Made by a program: the position numbers and the translations under genes. From a virus: a stretch of 64,000 nucleotides of DNA. A model generated the notes under the pieces. That model was not told the origin of the DNA and did no database searches. It was given only the letters and a program-made list of their open reading frames with translations. Location: the IMG/VR virus record IMGVR_UViG_3300009185_000001, positions 1-64,000 of that record. One strand, 5' to 3'. Positions 39,757-47,724 of this stretch are shown piece after piece (position 1 is the stretch's first letter; every line of letters starts with the position of its first letter).

Positions 39757-39978
39757 TTAGATGTTTACTAATCTTTCCTCAAATTGAGAAAAGTCAGGAA
39801 GATTTAGAATAACTTCGTCCAAGGTAAATGTAATGTCGTTATTTTCGTCTACTTCCATATCTTCTACAAGAGGAAGAATTGTTTTACATCTTCCAGAGTT
39901 GATGATGTCGATGTATTTAACATCGACATCTTTTTGGAATTGGATATATTGTTCTTTTGATGATTTGAATGTTTTCAT
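39757..39978 (-). CDS. Small acidic protein
   Basis: A 73-residue acidic protein (DITFTLDEVILNLPDFSQFE). It is the last gene of the unit that includes the Calx-beta-like protein and precedes the terminator. A perfect inverted repeat lies inside its coding sequence. Function unknown. Confidence 0.5.
   Translation of the reverse strand: MKTFKSSKEQYIQFQKDVDVKYIDIINSGRCKTILPLVEDMEVDENNDITFTLDEVILNLPDFSQFEERLVNI
39904..39935 (+). terminator. Intragenic terminator-like hairpin (plus strand)
   Basis: Perfect 10-bp stem GATGTCGATG (39904-39913) / CATCGACATC (39921-39930), loop TATTTAA, then TTTTT. It lies antisense within the 39757-39978 gene and could stop plus-strand transcription coming from the homing endonuclease. 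Confidence 0.55.
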
Positions 39979-39987
39979 AGTTTTATA

Positions 39988-41721
39988 TTAAAAAGATACG
40001 CTGCCATTAAGAGTGCTTGCTTTCAAATAATTCATCACTTGTAGTCTTTCATAATCTGTATGGATTGCTTTGTAAACTAAAACGTGATATATAGTTGTAT
40101 CTGCAAGAGTTTGTGTGGCAGACGAAAATAGTCTTCCTCCTAATGTAAAGGAGTTTGGTTGATTCGTGTTATTTAACCCTGTTCCAATACCAGTTGCTGC
40201 ATACGATTGTATTGTTTCACCACCATATTGTTTTTTATAGACATTTCCATTACCATTATTGAAATTAGCACTAACGATAATTGGTAAATTGTCGCGATTA
40301 GATGTCTCAATATCAGTCACTCTTGATGTTCCGTTAGATATTCTAAATGCACCAATGTTGTTGATGCCAAAAGAGAATCTGTGAGTTGTCGGAGTCGTAA
40401 AATTTCCAAATCTTACTATAGGAGTTTCTGTTCCAGATGTTATAAAGAAATTCTTACCAACAATATAATAGGTCAGAGGGCCATTAATATTAAGAAATTC
40501 ATTGCTAAATACAGATAACTCTCCCATGGCTTTATTATTAAAATACAAACCTTTGTCAGCAAGAACTGCAGGTTGAAGGCTAAGAGTACTTTGTGGCAAG
40601 AATTTGTTGCCATATCTACTGCTCCAAACCCTAACTCCATCTCCTTCAACTGCTGGTGTATAGTTGGTATCTTTATATACGCCCGTTCTGTAATCCCAGT
40701 GAGCAATAAGATCAGTTAAATCTTCAGGCGAGAATGGTCTAGAAGAATCAATTACTTGGAATTCATAAAAGTTGTCTTCTCCGTTGATAGTCGCTCTGTT
40801 GTCCAGAGCTAACTTAAGAGTTTCACTTCCTTCTGTCAATACGTCATTAGCAAGAGTAATTGATGTTGTTGCTGTGTTATTGTTAACAGTAAAGTTTCCG
40901 GTTACTAAACCAGAAGAAAGATCTTCTTGAGTTATTCCGGTAATTGTATAAGGAACGAGAGTGCCGTTTGATACGTTGGTTGTATTCAATGTAAATGTTA
41001 CTGTTGTTCCTTCGTTAATATTGCCATTATTGTCGGCTGTTACAGCATAAGTTGGAGTTCTTGATGTATCATTGACGGTTACAGCCACAGAACCGACAGA
41101 AGTGCTTAAGGTAGCAGTTTCGGTTCCTTCTGTAAGAACGTCATTTGCAAGAGTAATAGAAGTGCTTGCAGAACCATTAGAAACAGTGAAAGATCCTGTC
41201 AAAGAACCAGAGCTTAAATCACCAGAAGAGATACCAGAGATTACGTAAGGAACAGAAGTTCCATTAGCAACATTTGCAGTGCTTAAGGTAAATGTAACAG
41301 AAGATCCTTCATTAACTGAAGCAGAGCTAGAAGTTAATGAGTAAAGTGGAGTCTTAGAAGTATCATTAACAGTTACAGAATCAAAATCTGCTACGTTATC
41401 AAGTGTTAATGTGGCTGTTTCAGCACCTTCTGTTAATTGATCAGCAGTTGCTGTAATAGTAACTGTTGCGGTGTTGTTATTAATCGTGAAGTTACCTGTT
41501 AATGTTCCGCTTGTTATATCAGCAGCAGAAATGCCAGTGATTGTATAAGGGACCTCTGTTCCGTTTGCTACGTTGGTTGTTGTGAGAGTAAAAGTAACAG
41601 AAGCTCCTTCGTCTACAGAACTTACGCTTTTTTCGATAGAATAAGTTGGTTCTGGTTCTGATAAATCAAAGAAAGCTTTGCCTTGAATTTTAGTGTTTCC
41701 AAATAGTTTAATGTTTGCCAT
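39988..41721 (-). CDS. Calx-beta-like repeat protein with LamG-like C-terminus (virion adhesin candidate)
   Basis: A 577-residue protein. A short N-terminal segment (IKLFGNTKIQGKAFF) precedes three repeats of about 95 residues, each with the pattern Y-S...VNEGSSVTFTLSTANV, GTxVPYxITGIS, LTEGxETATL and V-NDTS, resembling Calx-beta domains. The last ~240 residues (LIAHWDYRTGVYKD, FSFGINNIGAFRISNG) look like a concanavalin/LamG-type lectin fold. This is typical of exposed phage fibres or head decorations that contact the host surface. No signal peptide. Confidence 0.65.
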   Translation of the reverse strand: MANIKLFGNTKIQGKAFFDLSEPEPTYSIEKSVSSVDEGASVTFTLTTTNVANGTEVPYTITGISAADITSGTLTGNFTINNNTATVTITATADQLTEGAETATLTLDNVADFDSVTVNDTSKTPLYSLTSSSASVNEGSSVTFTLSTANVANGTSVPYVISGISSGDLSSGSLTGSFTVSNGSASTSITLANDVLTEGTETATLSTSVGSVAVTVNDTSRTPTYAVTADNNGNINEGTTVTFTLNTTNVSNGTLVPYTITGITQEDLSSGLVTGNFTVNNNTATTSITLANDVLTEGSETLKLALDNRATINGEDNFYEFQVIDSSRPFSPEDLTDLIAHWDYRTGVYKDTNYTPAVEGDGVRVWSSRYGNKFLPQSTLSLQPAVLADKGLYFNNKAMGELSVFSNEFLNINGPLTYYIVGKNFFITSGTETPIVRFGNFTTPTTHRFSFGINNIGAFRISNGTSRVTDIETSNRDNLPIIVSANFNNGNGNVYKKQYGGETIQSYAATGIGTGLNNTNQPNSFTLGGRLFSSATQTLADTTIYHVLVYKAIHTDYERLQVMNYLKASTLNGSVSF

Positions 41722-41801
41722 AATATTTTAAAAATTGTTTCTTTTGTTTGTGTACTTTATGTACACGATTACTTATTCTTTTTGAGAGTCTTTTTTTCAG
41801 A

Positions 41802-42188
41802 TTATTTTAAAAATTCTGCGAAATAAACGTCTCTGTCCTCAAATCTAACTCTAACTGCTTCCTTTGCAATCTGTAGAGGATTGTCTTTAAATGCGCGAAC
41901 TCTATAACTGCCCCAAAAATCATAAGTCCAGAGTTTATTTTGTCCTTTTGGGTACATATATACCACAATTGCATGACCATTTTGTTTTAGAGTCTTTTTG
42001 TCAATCCATTCATACCTAAGAACTTCGGACCAAACATCATATTTTTGCAAGCCTTCTCTGAAAGCAATTGCTGTGGGAAGACAGGCATTTTTTTGATTTG
42101 CCATCCAAGATTCTGAATTTGTTGGTGTTGTGGAGCAGGACATCAAGCTGGCTCCAATTAATGCTAACAGTGTATTTTGTATTTTCAT
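41802..42188 (-). CDS. Lipoprotein with possible Cys-His-Asp catalytic site
   Basis: A 128-residue protein. The signal ends in a lipobox L-M-S-C (Cys18). The mature part has NQKNACLPTA (Cys36), KQNGHAIVVYMYP (His72) and KLWTYDFWGS (Asp90), an order and spacing like transglutaminase or papain-like cysteine hydrolases. It would be anchored in the host envelope. The enzymatic role is inference from motif spacing. Confidence 0.5.
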   Translation of the reverse strand: MKIQNTLLALIGASLMSCSTTPTNSESWMANQKNACLPTAIAFREGLQKYDVWSEVLRYEWIDKKTLKQNGHAIVVYMYPKGQNKLWTYDFWGSYRVRAFKDNPLQIAKEAVRVRFEDRDVYFAEFLK

Positions 42189-42197
42189 ATTAATTAT

Positions 42198-42410
42198 TTA
42201 TCTTAATATAATGATCGCTTTGGTTTTTAGTAATTCTGCTTCCCTGCAATCGTCGTATTCTCCATAATACCATGCTCTTTTAAATGGACCACATACTTCC
42301 ATTTGTTTTGTTCCTGTGGGTATGGCATAACCGTCTTCATATCCATTTACTAAGATGAGTGTTTCGGGATCTAGTTTTTGCAATATTTCAATTAGTTCTT
42401 TGGCTTTCAT
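42198..42410 (-). CDS. Small conserved phage protein
   Basis: A 70-residue protein: KELIEILQKLDPETLILVNG and YEDGYAIPTG. This N-terminal pattern is common in short phage proteins of unknown function. Overlaps the RNA ligase gene end. Confidence 0.5.
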   Translation of the reverse strand: MKAKELIEILQKLDPETLILVNGYEDGYAIPTGTKQMEVCGPFKRAWYYGEYDDCREAELLKTKAIIILR

Positions 42411-43485
42411 AATTTTGATTTATAAGTTTCGTCCACTGTTCTTTTGTTATTATTTTACCATCTAAAACAGAAAATACAAATGAAGAATTTTCTTTAAAAT
42501 TTCTTTTGATCATTAATGCCTGTTCTTTTCTGGTTTCGACTGTTCTTATATCATGCACTACTTCTAGGATATGGTCAATATATTTTTTTGATTTTTCTCC
42601 TGCTTCGCAAATTTTTTCTAGTTCATGTCTTAGTTGAACTGCGATTTCATAGTCAAATTCAGTTTCGATTGTCTCGTAAAAGTCTTCATAAGGAGGCATT
42701 TCTTTTTCTATATAATAATCAATAAGGTTCTTGGTAGAACTAAGTTGTGATTTAACACGATGTATAAAAAGATACCAATCCGACTTTAATTTGATTCTAT
42801 TTTGTCCATTATTATACGAAACAACAATACCCTCTTTACCTTTCCAAAATTTTATACTTTCAGCAATTTTGGAAAGATCATTAGTATCTAAAAAATTATA
42901 AAGTTGAGGTATAGGAATTGGTCCAATCTTTCTCCATATTTCTAATAAATCAGAAGAAGAAACAATTTCCATACTATTTTTATTGATCGCACCCAAGAGA
43001 TAAAATTCTATCTGTGGTGATCTAATAACTATTACATTATTAGGAGTTACGATCTCAAACAATAAACTAAGATGTTGATTTTCTTTTAAGAACTCGACTA
43101 TAGTTGGATACTTTTGAGTTAGTAATTCAAAATCCTTTGCGTTTTTTTGAGTAACATAACTTACTGTTCCCCTAGTTCTCATAGAAAATTGATCATTTAC
43201 AAAATCAGCGATTAAAAGGGAACCATCCTTTTTCTCTTCATATTTCCAATCATTGTATTGTTCGGGATTTGGATAACAATCTGGTTTCTCTCCATAGTTA
43301 AAAAACTTAGGCCAACCAGAAGACAATACATTTCCTTCTCTATCAACAATTAAAGATCTATAAAAAAGGTTATTTTTATTCCATTTCGCATCAATTTCCG
43401 GTGTTATCAGCCAGCAATACAATCCGCAGAATTCATCTGGAGTGATATTAAAACACCCTTCTTCTATAGGAAGACTAACTTTCAT
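42388..43485 (-). CDS. rnlA: RNA ligase 1-like (T4 RnlA family)
   Basis: A 365-residue protein. KKDGS (around residues 85-89) is motif I, with Lys85 as the likely AMP acceptor. SLLFEIVTP resembles motif IIIa, GKEGIVVSY motif IV and RIKLKSDWY motif V. The layout fits T4 Rnl1, which rejoins host tRNAs cut by anticodon nucleases. No polynucleotide kinase is in this window. This is the second RNA ligase family here. Confidence 0.75.
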   Translation of the reverse strand: MKVSLPIEEGCFNITPDEFCGLYCWLITPEIDAKWNKNNLFYRSLIVDREGNVLSSGWPKFFNYGEKPDCYPNPEQYNDWKYEEKKDGSLLIADFVNDQFSMRTRGTVSYVTQKNAKDFELLTQKYPTIVEFLKENQHLSLLFEIVTPNNVIVIRSPQIEFYLLGAINKNSMEIVSSSDLLEIWRKIGPIPIPQLYNFLDTNDLSKIAESIKFWKGKEGIVVSYNNGQNRIKLKSDWYLFIHRVKSQLSSTKNLIDYYIEKEMPPYEDFYETIETEFDYEIAVQLRHELEKICEAGEKSKKYIDHILEVVHDIRTVETRKEQALMIKRNFKENSSFVFSVLDGKIITKEQWTKLINQNYESQRTN

Positions 43486-43494
43486 CTAATAATA

Positions 43495-43584
43495 CTATTT
43501 TAAAACAACCATCAACCAGTAATACAGTATTGATGCTAGAAGAAATGTTATTGCTGCTAAAATGTTTTTTGTTCTATTTTTCAT
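43495..43584 (-). CDS. Single-helix micro-protein
   Basis: A 29-residue open frame (MKNRTKNILAAITFLLASIL...) with one transmembrane helix after a basic start, between the ligase gene and the upstream gene (11-base overlap). Confidence 0.35.
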   Translation of the reverse strand: MKNRTKNILAAITFLLASILYYWLMVVLK

Positions 43585-43807
43585 TTCTTCGATAATTTCT
43601 CCAATTAGTCCTATGTTTTAAAATCCAATCAATTAAAGCAGTACTATAACCAATATCATAGCCTTTCTTTTCACTCTCTAACCATTTGTGTTTCATTACC
43701 TCTTCCTTTTCTTCTACGAATTCCCTATAAATCGAGGAATTATAAAAAGAAAATTCAGCAGCTACGACTGTTTCTTTCACTATACTACTTATCTTTTTAA
43801 AAATCAT
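43574..43807 (-). CDS. Conserved small phage protein
   Basis: A 77-residue protein with KHKWLESEKKGYDIGYSTAL followed by IDWILKHRTNWRNYR, a block I recognise from several phages. Function unknown. Confidence 0.5.
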   Translation of the reverse strand: MIFKKISSIVKETVVAAEFSFYNSSIYREFVEEKEEVMKHKWLESEKKGYDIGYSTALIDWILKHRTNWRNYRRNEK

Positions 43808-44504
43808 AACTCATTGTCCACCAAATTTCGTTAATATCTAACAATTTATGTACACATCCATTTACTCTTTCGGTCCAAGAACTATGAAAGTGTCCATATA
43901 GATGAAGTCTTGGTTTACATAGCTTAGAAATTTCATCCATTACTGCTCTTTCGTCTGTGAGGTCTTCTAGTAAATAAGCATCCTCGTTTGCCCAGCCATA
44001 GACCGTTTCATTAAACTGTTGCGGAAAGCACCAAGAAGGAGCAGTATGAGTTACGAGAATATCTACTTCTTTGCATTTTTCCCCATCAAATTTAACTATT
44101 TCATCTTCCCAATAAGAGCGTCCTTCGGTTCTAGATGTTCTATCAATAGAAACAGCACCACCAATGAATTGAAATTTTTTGCCATTATATTCCATTATGG
44201 TATAATCTTCAATTAGTTCAAAATTACTTAAAGAAACTCTGTTAAGTCCTTGAAAATAAGATGGGTCTGAATGATTTCCTCTTATGCTTTTGTATTCTAT
44301 ATTGTATTTTTTAAAACGATTATTTAAAAGTTCAAACTGCCTCAATTGTTTGTCTTTTGAAATGAATCCCTCTCCACCATCTCCAACACAAATAATATAA
44401 CAATTTTCTATTTCTTTAGTTTTTATAATATCAAAAACAAAATCCCACTCCCCATGATGATCTCCTAAAAATAATAAAGGAATATTTTTGTTTAGTGTTT
44501 TCAT
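43797..44504 (-). CDS. Metallophosphoesterase
   Basis: About 235 residues starting MKTLNKNIPLLFLGDHHGEW at 44504. Motifs: FLGDHHGEW, CVGDGGEG, IRGNHSDP, VTHTAPSW and YGHFHSSW. It is a third calcineurin-like phosphoesterase in the window, unlike the other two in sequence. Substrate unknown. Confidence 0.7.
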   Translation of the reverse strand: MKTLNKNIPLLFLGDHHGEWDFVFDIIKTKEIENCYIICVGDGGEGFISKDKQLRQFELLNNRFKKYNIEYKSIRGNHSDPSYFQGLNRVSLSNFELIEDYTIMEYNGKKFQFIGGAVSIDRTSRTEGRSYWEDEIVKFDGEKCKEVDILVTHTAPSWCFPQQFNETVYGWANEDAYLLEDLTDERAVMDEISKLCKPRLHLYGHFHSSWTERVNGCVHKLLDINEIWWTMSYDF

Positions 44505-44505
44505 A

Positions 44506-44793
44506 TTACCATCCATTTTCTTCGTTTTCTTTTTGAGATTTTTTCTCTTCTTCTATTTTTTCTTTTAAGGTGTCTTTTAAAACAATTAATGCTTCTTCAT
44601 AAGAAGAACATTCTATTTCCTCAAAATCGTGTAAAATGTAACCTTGATGTTGCACACTATATTTTGGAGGTTGGCCATAACTCCATTTGGTTTCTATATA
44701 CCAATGAAAATCTCTATCTTTACAATGTCCTTTCCCACCCAAAGACCTCCAATCATTGGTTAATTTTGTGATTTCTTCAATAATATTTTCCAT
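44506..44793 (-). CDS. Conserved small phage protein
   Basis: A 95-residue protein: GKGHCKDRDFHWYIETKWSY, then QHQGYILHDFEEI and a charged helical tail. The K-DRD-HWYIE pattern occurs in many phages; function unknown. Confidence 0.55.
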   Translation of the reverse strand: MENIIEEITKLTNDWRSLGGKGHCKDRDFHWYIETKWSYGQPPKYSVQHQGYILHDFEEIECSSYEEALIVLKDTLKEKIEEEKKSQKENEENGW

Positions 44794-44795
44794 AA

Positions 44796-45443
44796 TTAAT
44801 TTGTTTTATAAGGTTCTGTAATTACAACATAGTAAGTTCCTGCAACTTCTTTTACACTAGAACTAGAACCTTTTGGTAAAGTATTCTTAAATGCCTTATC
44901 TACTAGATCCCAAACCAAAGTAAAGTCTTTATCTTTCATTGCTTTATCTACCCGATTTTGATACCCTTGTGGAATTCTAAATTCTTTTTGTGGTTTCCAA
45001 TATGCAAATTCCGACAACATACGAGAAGGTTCTATGATTTTTGGCATAGGGACTTCGGAACTTTGAAATGCTCCAGCACCGGAAACATCACAAATTTGTC
45101 TGTATCCATCATTCCTTTGGTAATGTAAATACTGATCAATTGTCTTTTTAATTTCCCATGCTACAGTGCCATCTTTCATTTTTTCGCAACCAATACCATA
45201 ATAACAATTGCGATTTTTCATTAGTTCTTCTTCTCTATAGAAAACAATAGTTCTTACCATGCTTTCAAGAACTTCTCCATCTTGATATGTTAGATCCTTA
45301 TCCCAAAATGCAGTATCCATTGCCATTTTAATTTGACCAGAACGGAGACGAGAATAAACTTCTAATGCTGTTGCGATAGTACCAAGATGCTTTTCATCAA
45401 ATTCTATTGCTACTTTTTTAGATGGTTTGGTTTTCTTTTTCAT
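44796..45443 (-). CDS. Conserved phage protein
   Basis: About 215 residues starting MKKKTKPSKKVAIEFDEKHL one base after the upstream stop; a frame reaching 45584 overlaps the upstream gene. EVYSRLRSGQIKMAMDTAFW is a common phage block of unknown function. Confidence 0.55.
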   Translation of the reverse strand: MKKKTKPSKKVAIEFDEKHLGTIATALEVYSRLRSGQIKMAMDTAFWDKDLTYQDGEVLESMVRTIVFYREEELMKNRNCYYGIGCEKMKDGTVAWEIKKTIDQYLHYQRNDGYRQICDVSGAGAFQSSEVPMPKIIEPSRMLSEFAYWKPQKEFRIPQGYQNRVDKAMKDKDFTLVWDLVDKAFKNTLPKGSSSSVKEVAGTYYVVITEPYKTN

Positions 45444-45444
45444 T

Positions 45445-45798
45445 TTAGTTATCGTTACTGCTACAACTAACATCAAATCCGCCAGTCCTACGATATGCTG
45501 GATTTTCTTCTCCCAATTCAAACCAATTATTAGAACCTTGTTCAGCAGAGTTTCCAAATTCTGTCCATGACAAATTTTCTCCAAGTTTCTTTAACTCTTC
45601 TTGAACCTCAAAATCCAACTCATCGGATGGTTCATTATATTGAAGATTTAAATCTTCAATATATTTCAAAAACTCTTCTTGACTATCTCCGGTATATGGA
45701 TTTTCTTCTAACTCTCGAAAATCATTTGGGTCTAATTCAACGATTTCGCTTGTCATATATACTTCCATGTTTTCTCGTTTGCGGATTTTGTATGTCAT
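45445..45798 (-). CDS. Acidic hypothetical protein
   Basis: A 117-residue, strongly acidic protein (EIVELDPNDFRELEENPYTG) ending in a Gly/Ser/Cys-rich tail. First gene of its operon, with its own promoter. Function unknown. Confidence 0.5.
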   Translation of the reverse strand: MTYKIRKRENMEVYMTSEIVELDPNDFRELEENPYTGDSQEEFLKYIEDLNLQYNEPSDELDFEVQEELKKLGENLSWTEFGNSAEQGSNNWFELGEENPAYRRTGGFDVSCSSNDN

Positions 45799-45808
45799 AA
45801 TTTTTTAT

Positions 45809-45837
45809 ATAGTAGTGTAAAAATAATAAAATGTCAA
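45809..45837 (-). promoter_or_regulatory. Sigma-70-type promoter
   Basis: Minus strand TTGACA (45837-45832), 17-base spacer, TACTAT (45814-45809), 11 bases before the ATG at 45798. Confidence 0.6.
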
Positions 45838-45840
45838 CAA

Positions 45841-46188
45841 TTATTTGTAGTATGAATCTTGTCCAAAATTTTCATCCAGATCAACTCTATCTTTTAGCCA
45901 TGCTTTTAATGCCCAATGATAATATGTATAATTTGGATCGCCCTCATAATGAAAGAAAGCATGGCCAAGATCATATTGAATCTGCATTAGAATTTTATTT
46001 TTAATTCCTTTTGGTTCTCTACTTTCCAGAATCCAAGAATCCAAAAATACTTTACAATCCATTCCAAAATCCCATTCAAAATATGCTAGATGATTATGAC
46101 GATCTACATGATATAGATCAATATATGCGGGTTCTTTAAACGTAATCAAACCAAGTTCATATATCGATTTTGGTAATTTAATTTTCAT
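45841..46188 (-). CDS. Conserved hypothetical phage protein
   Basis: A 115-residue protein rich in Tyr/Trp/His/Asp (LYHVDRHNHLAYFEWDFGMD). Overlaps the upstream start by 11 bases. Function unknown. Confidence 0.45.
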   Translation of the reverse strand: MKIKLPKSIYELGLITFKEPAYIDLYHVDRHNHLAYFEWDFGMDCKVFLDSWILESREPKGIKNKILMQIQYDLGHAFFHYEGDPNYTYYHWALKAWLKDRVDLDENFGQDSYYK

Positions 46189-46378
46189 TTGATGATATGT
46201 CGAAAGTTCCGTTTTTATGTATTTTTAATTGATCAGATCTAAAATGAAGTATACCTCCACCCTTCTCTAATGCAACGGTCCAAATATCATTTTCAAAGGT
46301 TCCTCCATTTGAAACATATATAGCATAACCATCACCTAATGGCGTTATGACAGGAATTGGGTTTTTAAATTCTAACAT
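46178..46378 (-). CDS. Conserved small phage protein (MLEFKNPIPVITPLGDGYAI)
   Basis: A 66-residue beta-rich protein of a widespread phage family beginning MLEFKNPIPVITPLGDGYAI, with NGGTFENDIWTVALEKGGGI next. Function unknown. Confidence 0.6.
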   Translation of the reverse strand: MLEFKNPIPVITPLGDGYAIYVSNGGTFENDIWTVALEKGGGILHFRSDQLKIHKNGTFDISSNEN

Positions 46379-46626
46379 TCTAAAAATATTGGTGTGTTTT
46401 CTCCGACATATGCACCTTCCACATTAAAAGAAAAATACTCTTCTGCTTCTTCTTCAGACATTCCTTCTTTTGTTAAAATTTCGATACATTTTAATTTATT
46501 ATAAACGGCCATTGGTTTACCAAATTGTCTACCAATACCAACAAATGCATCTTCAAATCCATCTGCCAATAACACTGTTTCATCATCATATAAACAGTTT
46601 TCCAACGTTTCTTGTATGTTTTTCAT
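46372..46626 (-). CDS. Conserved small phage protein
   Basis: An 84-residue protein: LLADGFEDAFVGIGRQFGKP, EEAEEYFSFNVEGAYVGENT. A family seen next to the MLEFKNP protein in other phages, as here (7-base overlap). Function unknown. Confidence 0.6.
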   Translation of the reverse strand: MKNIQETLENCLYDDETVLLADGFEDAFVGIGRQFGKPMAVYNKLKCIEILTKEGMSEEEAEEYFSFNVEGAYVGENTPIFLEC

Positions 46627-46630
46627 TTTA

Positions 46631-47719
46631 TTATTTTATTGTTTTTTTCCAAATCCAAACAGGTTCTACGAATATACCGGATCTGTCCGAATTACTTCCC
46701 ATTCGTTTTGCCATTCTATAATTTATATTTTCTGATTTTGTAGAATTTGGCAAAGTAGATATAAAATCATTCATAGGATCGCATATTTTGTTTATTGTAT
46801 GGTTGCAATATACATCACTTATGTTTATTGCTAAATGACCATCAGATTTTAATAATCTCCAAGAATTTTCAATCACCGGAAATAAGAAATTTGATAACCA
46901 TTTATCTATTTTTTTATACCTTTGCCACGATTGATTATCTTCTTTTGAATATCTTTCTATAATAAAGTACGGTGGACTTGTGAATATGAAATCAAATTCT
47001 GATTGATTGTAAGAGGGTAAAAAATCTTCAGCAGGAAAACAATTCATTTCAATACTTTTATCAGAATTGAAAAGATTCATTTGTTGATTATAGGAATCAT
47101 ACAAATTATCATTTGGATCAATTCCTACGTATGTTTTAACTGTTTGTGATGCCATTGCACCATTAAGTCTATCTCCCCATCCTGAACTAAAATCCAATAC
47201 GCTTTCAGCATTAAAATGATCGTATAATGCTTTAGCTGCCGATGGACGAAACTGACTTGCAATATATTTTCTCATTGCTATACAGGTTCTCAATGTATCG
47301 GAAGTGACTTCTTTAACTTTTAATGTCCACAAAGCATTTAAAAGAGTCATGAAAAACTTCTCTGTATGCCATGTTCTATATGGTGATGGAGAATTTATAG
47401 AATCACATTTAAATCTTAGATCCTGATGGAAAAAATTTGATGATTTGTTTCCTATATTACATGAATCTATATATTTTGTACCCAATTCCCACTTATATTC
47501 ATATCTACTGAATAGGTCTCCCTCTTTTATAAGAGGGAGTGTATTTAGATTTTTAAGCGATTGAAAGTCTGTCTCTGCCTCCGTTTGTGTAATTTCAACC
47601 AAAGGAACATCATAATTTCTAGTCCTTTTCCATATCTCTTCTTTTATAGAAACATCAAATTTTGGACGATTTTTTATAATATCTGACCATTCTGATTGAT
47701 TGTATATTGTAAACATCAA
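46631..47719 (-). CDS. Class I SAM-dependent (DNA) methyltransferase
   Basis: A 362-residue protein. VLDFSSGWG (174-182) is the SAM-binding motif I and FTSPPYF (around 247-252) is an S-P-P-Y catalytic motif typical of N4-cytosine/N6-adenine amino-methyltransferases. GHLAINISDVY follows. The N-terminal 110 residues lack a known domain. It could protect phage DNA or modify it; specificity is unknown. It follows nrdA by five bases. Confidence 0.7.
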   Translation of the reverse strand: MMFTIYNQSEWSDIIKNRPKFDVSIKEEIWKRTRNYDVPLVEITQTEAETDFQSLKNLNTLPLIKEGDLFSRYEYKWELGTKYIDSCNIGNKSSNFFHQDLRFKCDSINSPSPYRTWHTEKFFMTLLNALWTLKVKEVTSDTLRTCIAMRKYIASQFRPSAAKALYDHFNAESVLDFSSGWGDRLNGAMASQTVKTYVGIDPNDNLYDSYNQQMNLFNSDKSIEMNCFPAEDFLPSYNQSEFDFIFTSPPYFIIERYSKEDNQSWQRYKKIDKWLSNFLFPVIENSWRLLKSDGHLAINISDVYCNHTINKICDPMNDFISTLPNSTKSENINYRMAKRMGSNSDRSGIFVEPVWIWKKTIK

Positions 47720-47724
47720 TCCTA

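Noticed and set aside
45584-45584. Start of the conserved protein 44796-45443 at 45584
   Set aside because: The extra 47 residues lie inside the acidic protein gene and the conserved family begins at MKKKTKP; 45443 directly follows the upstream stop.
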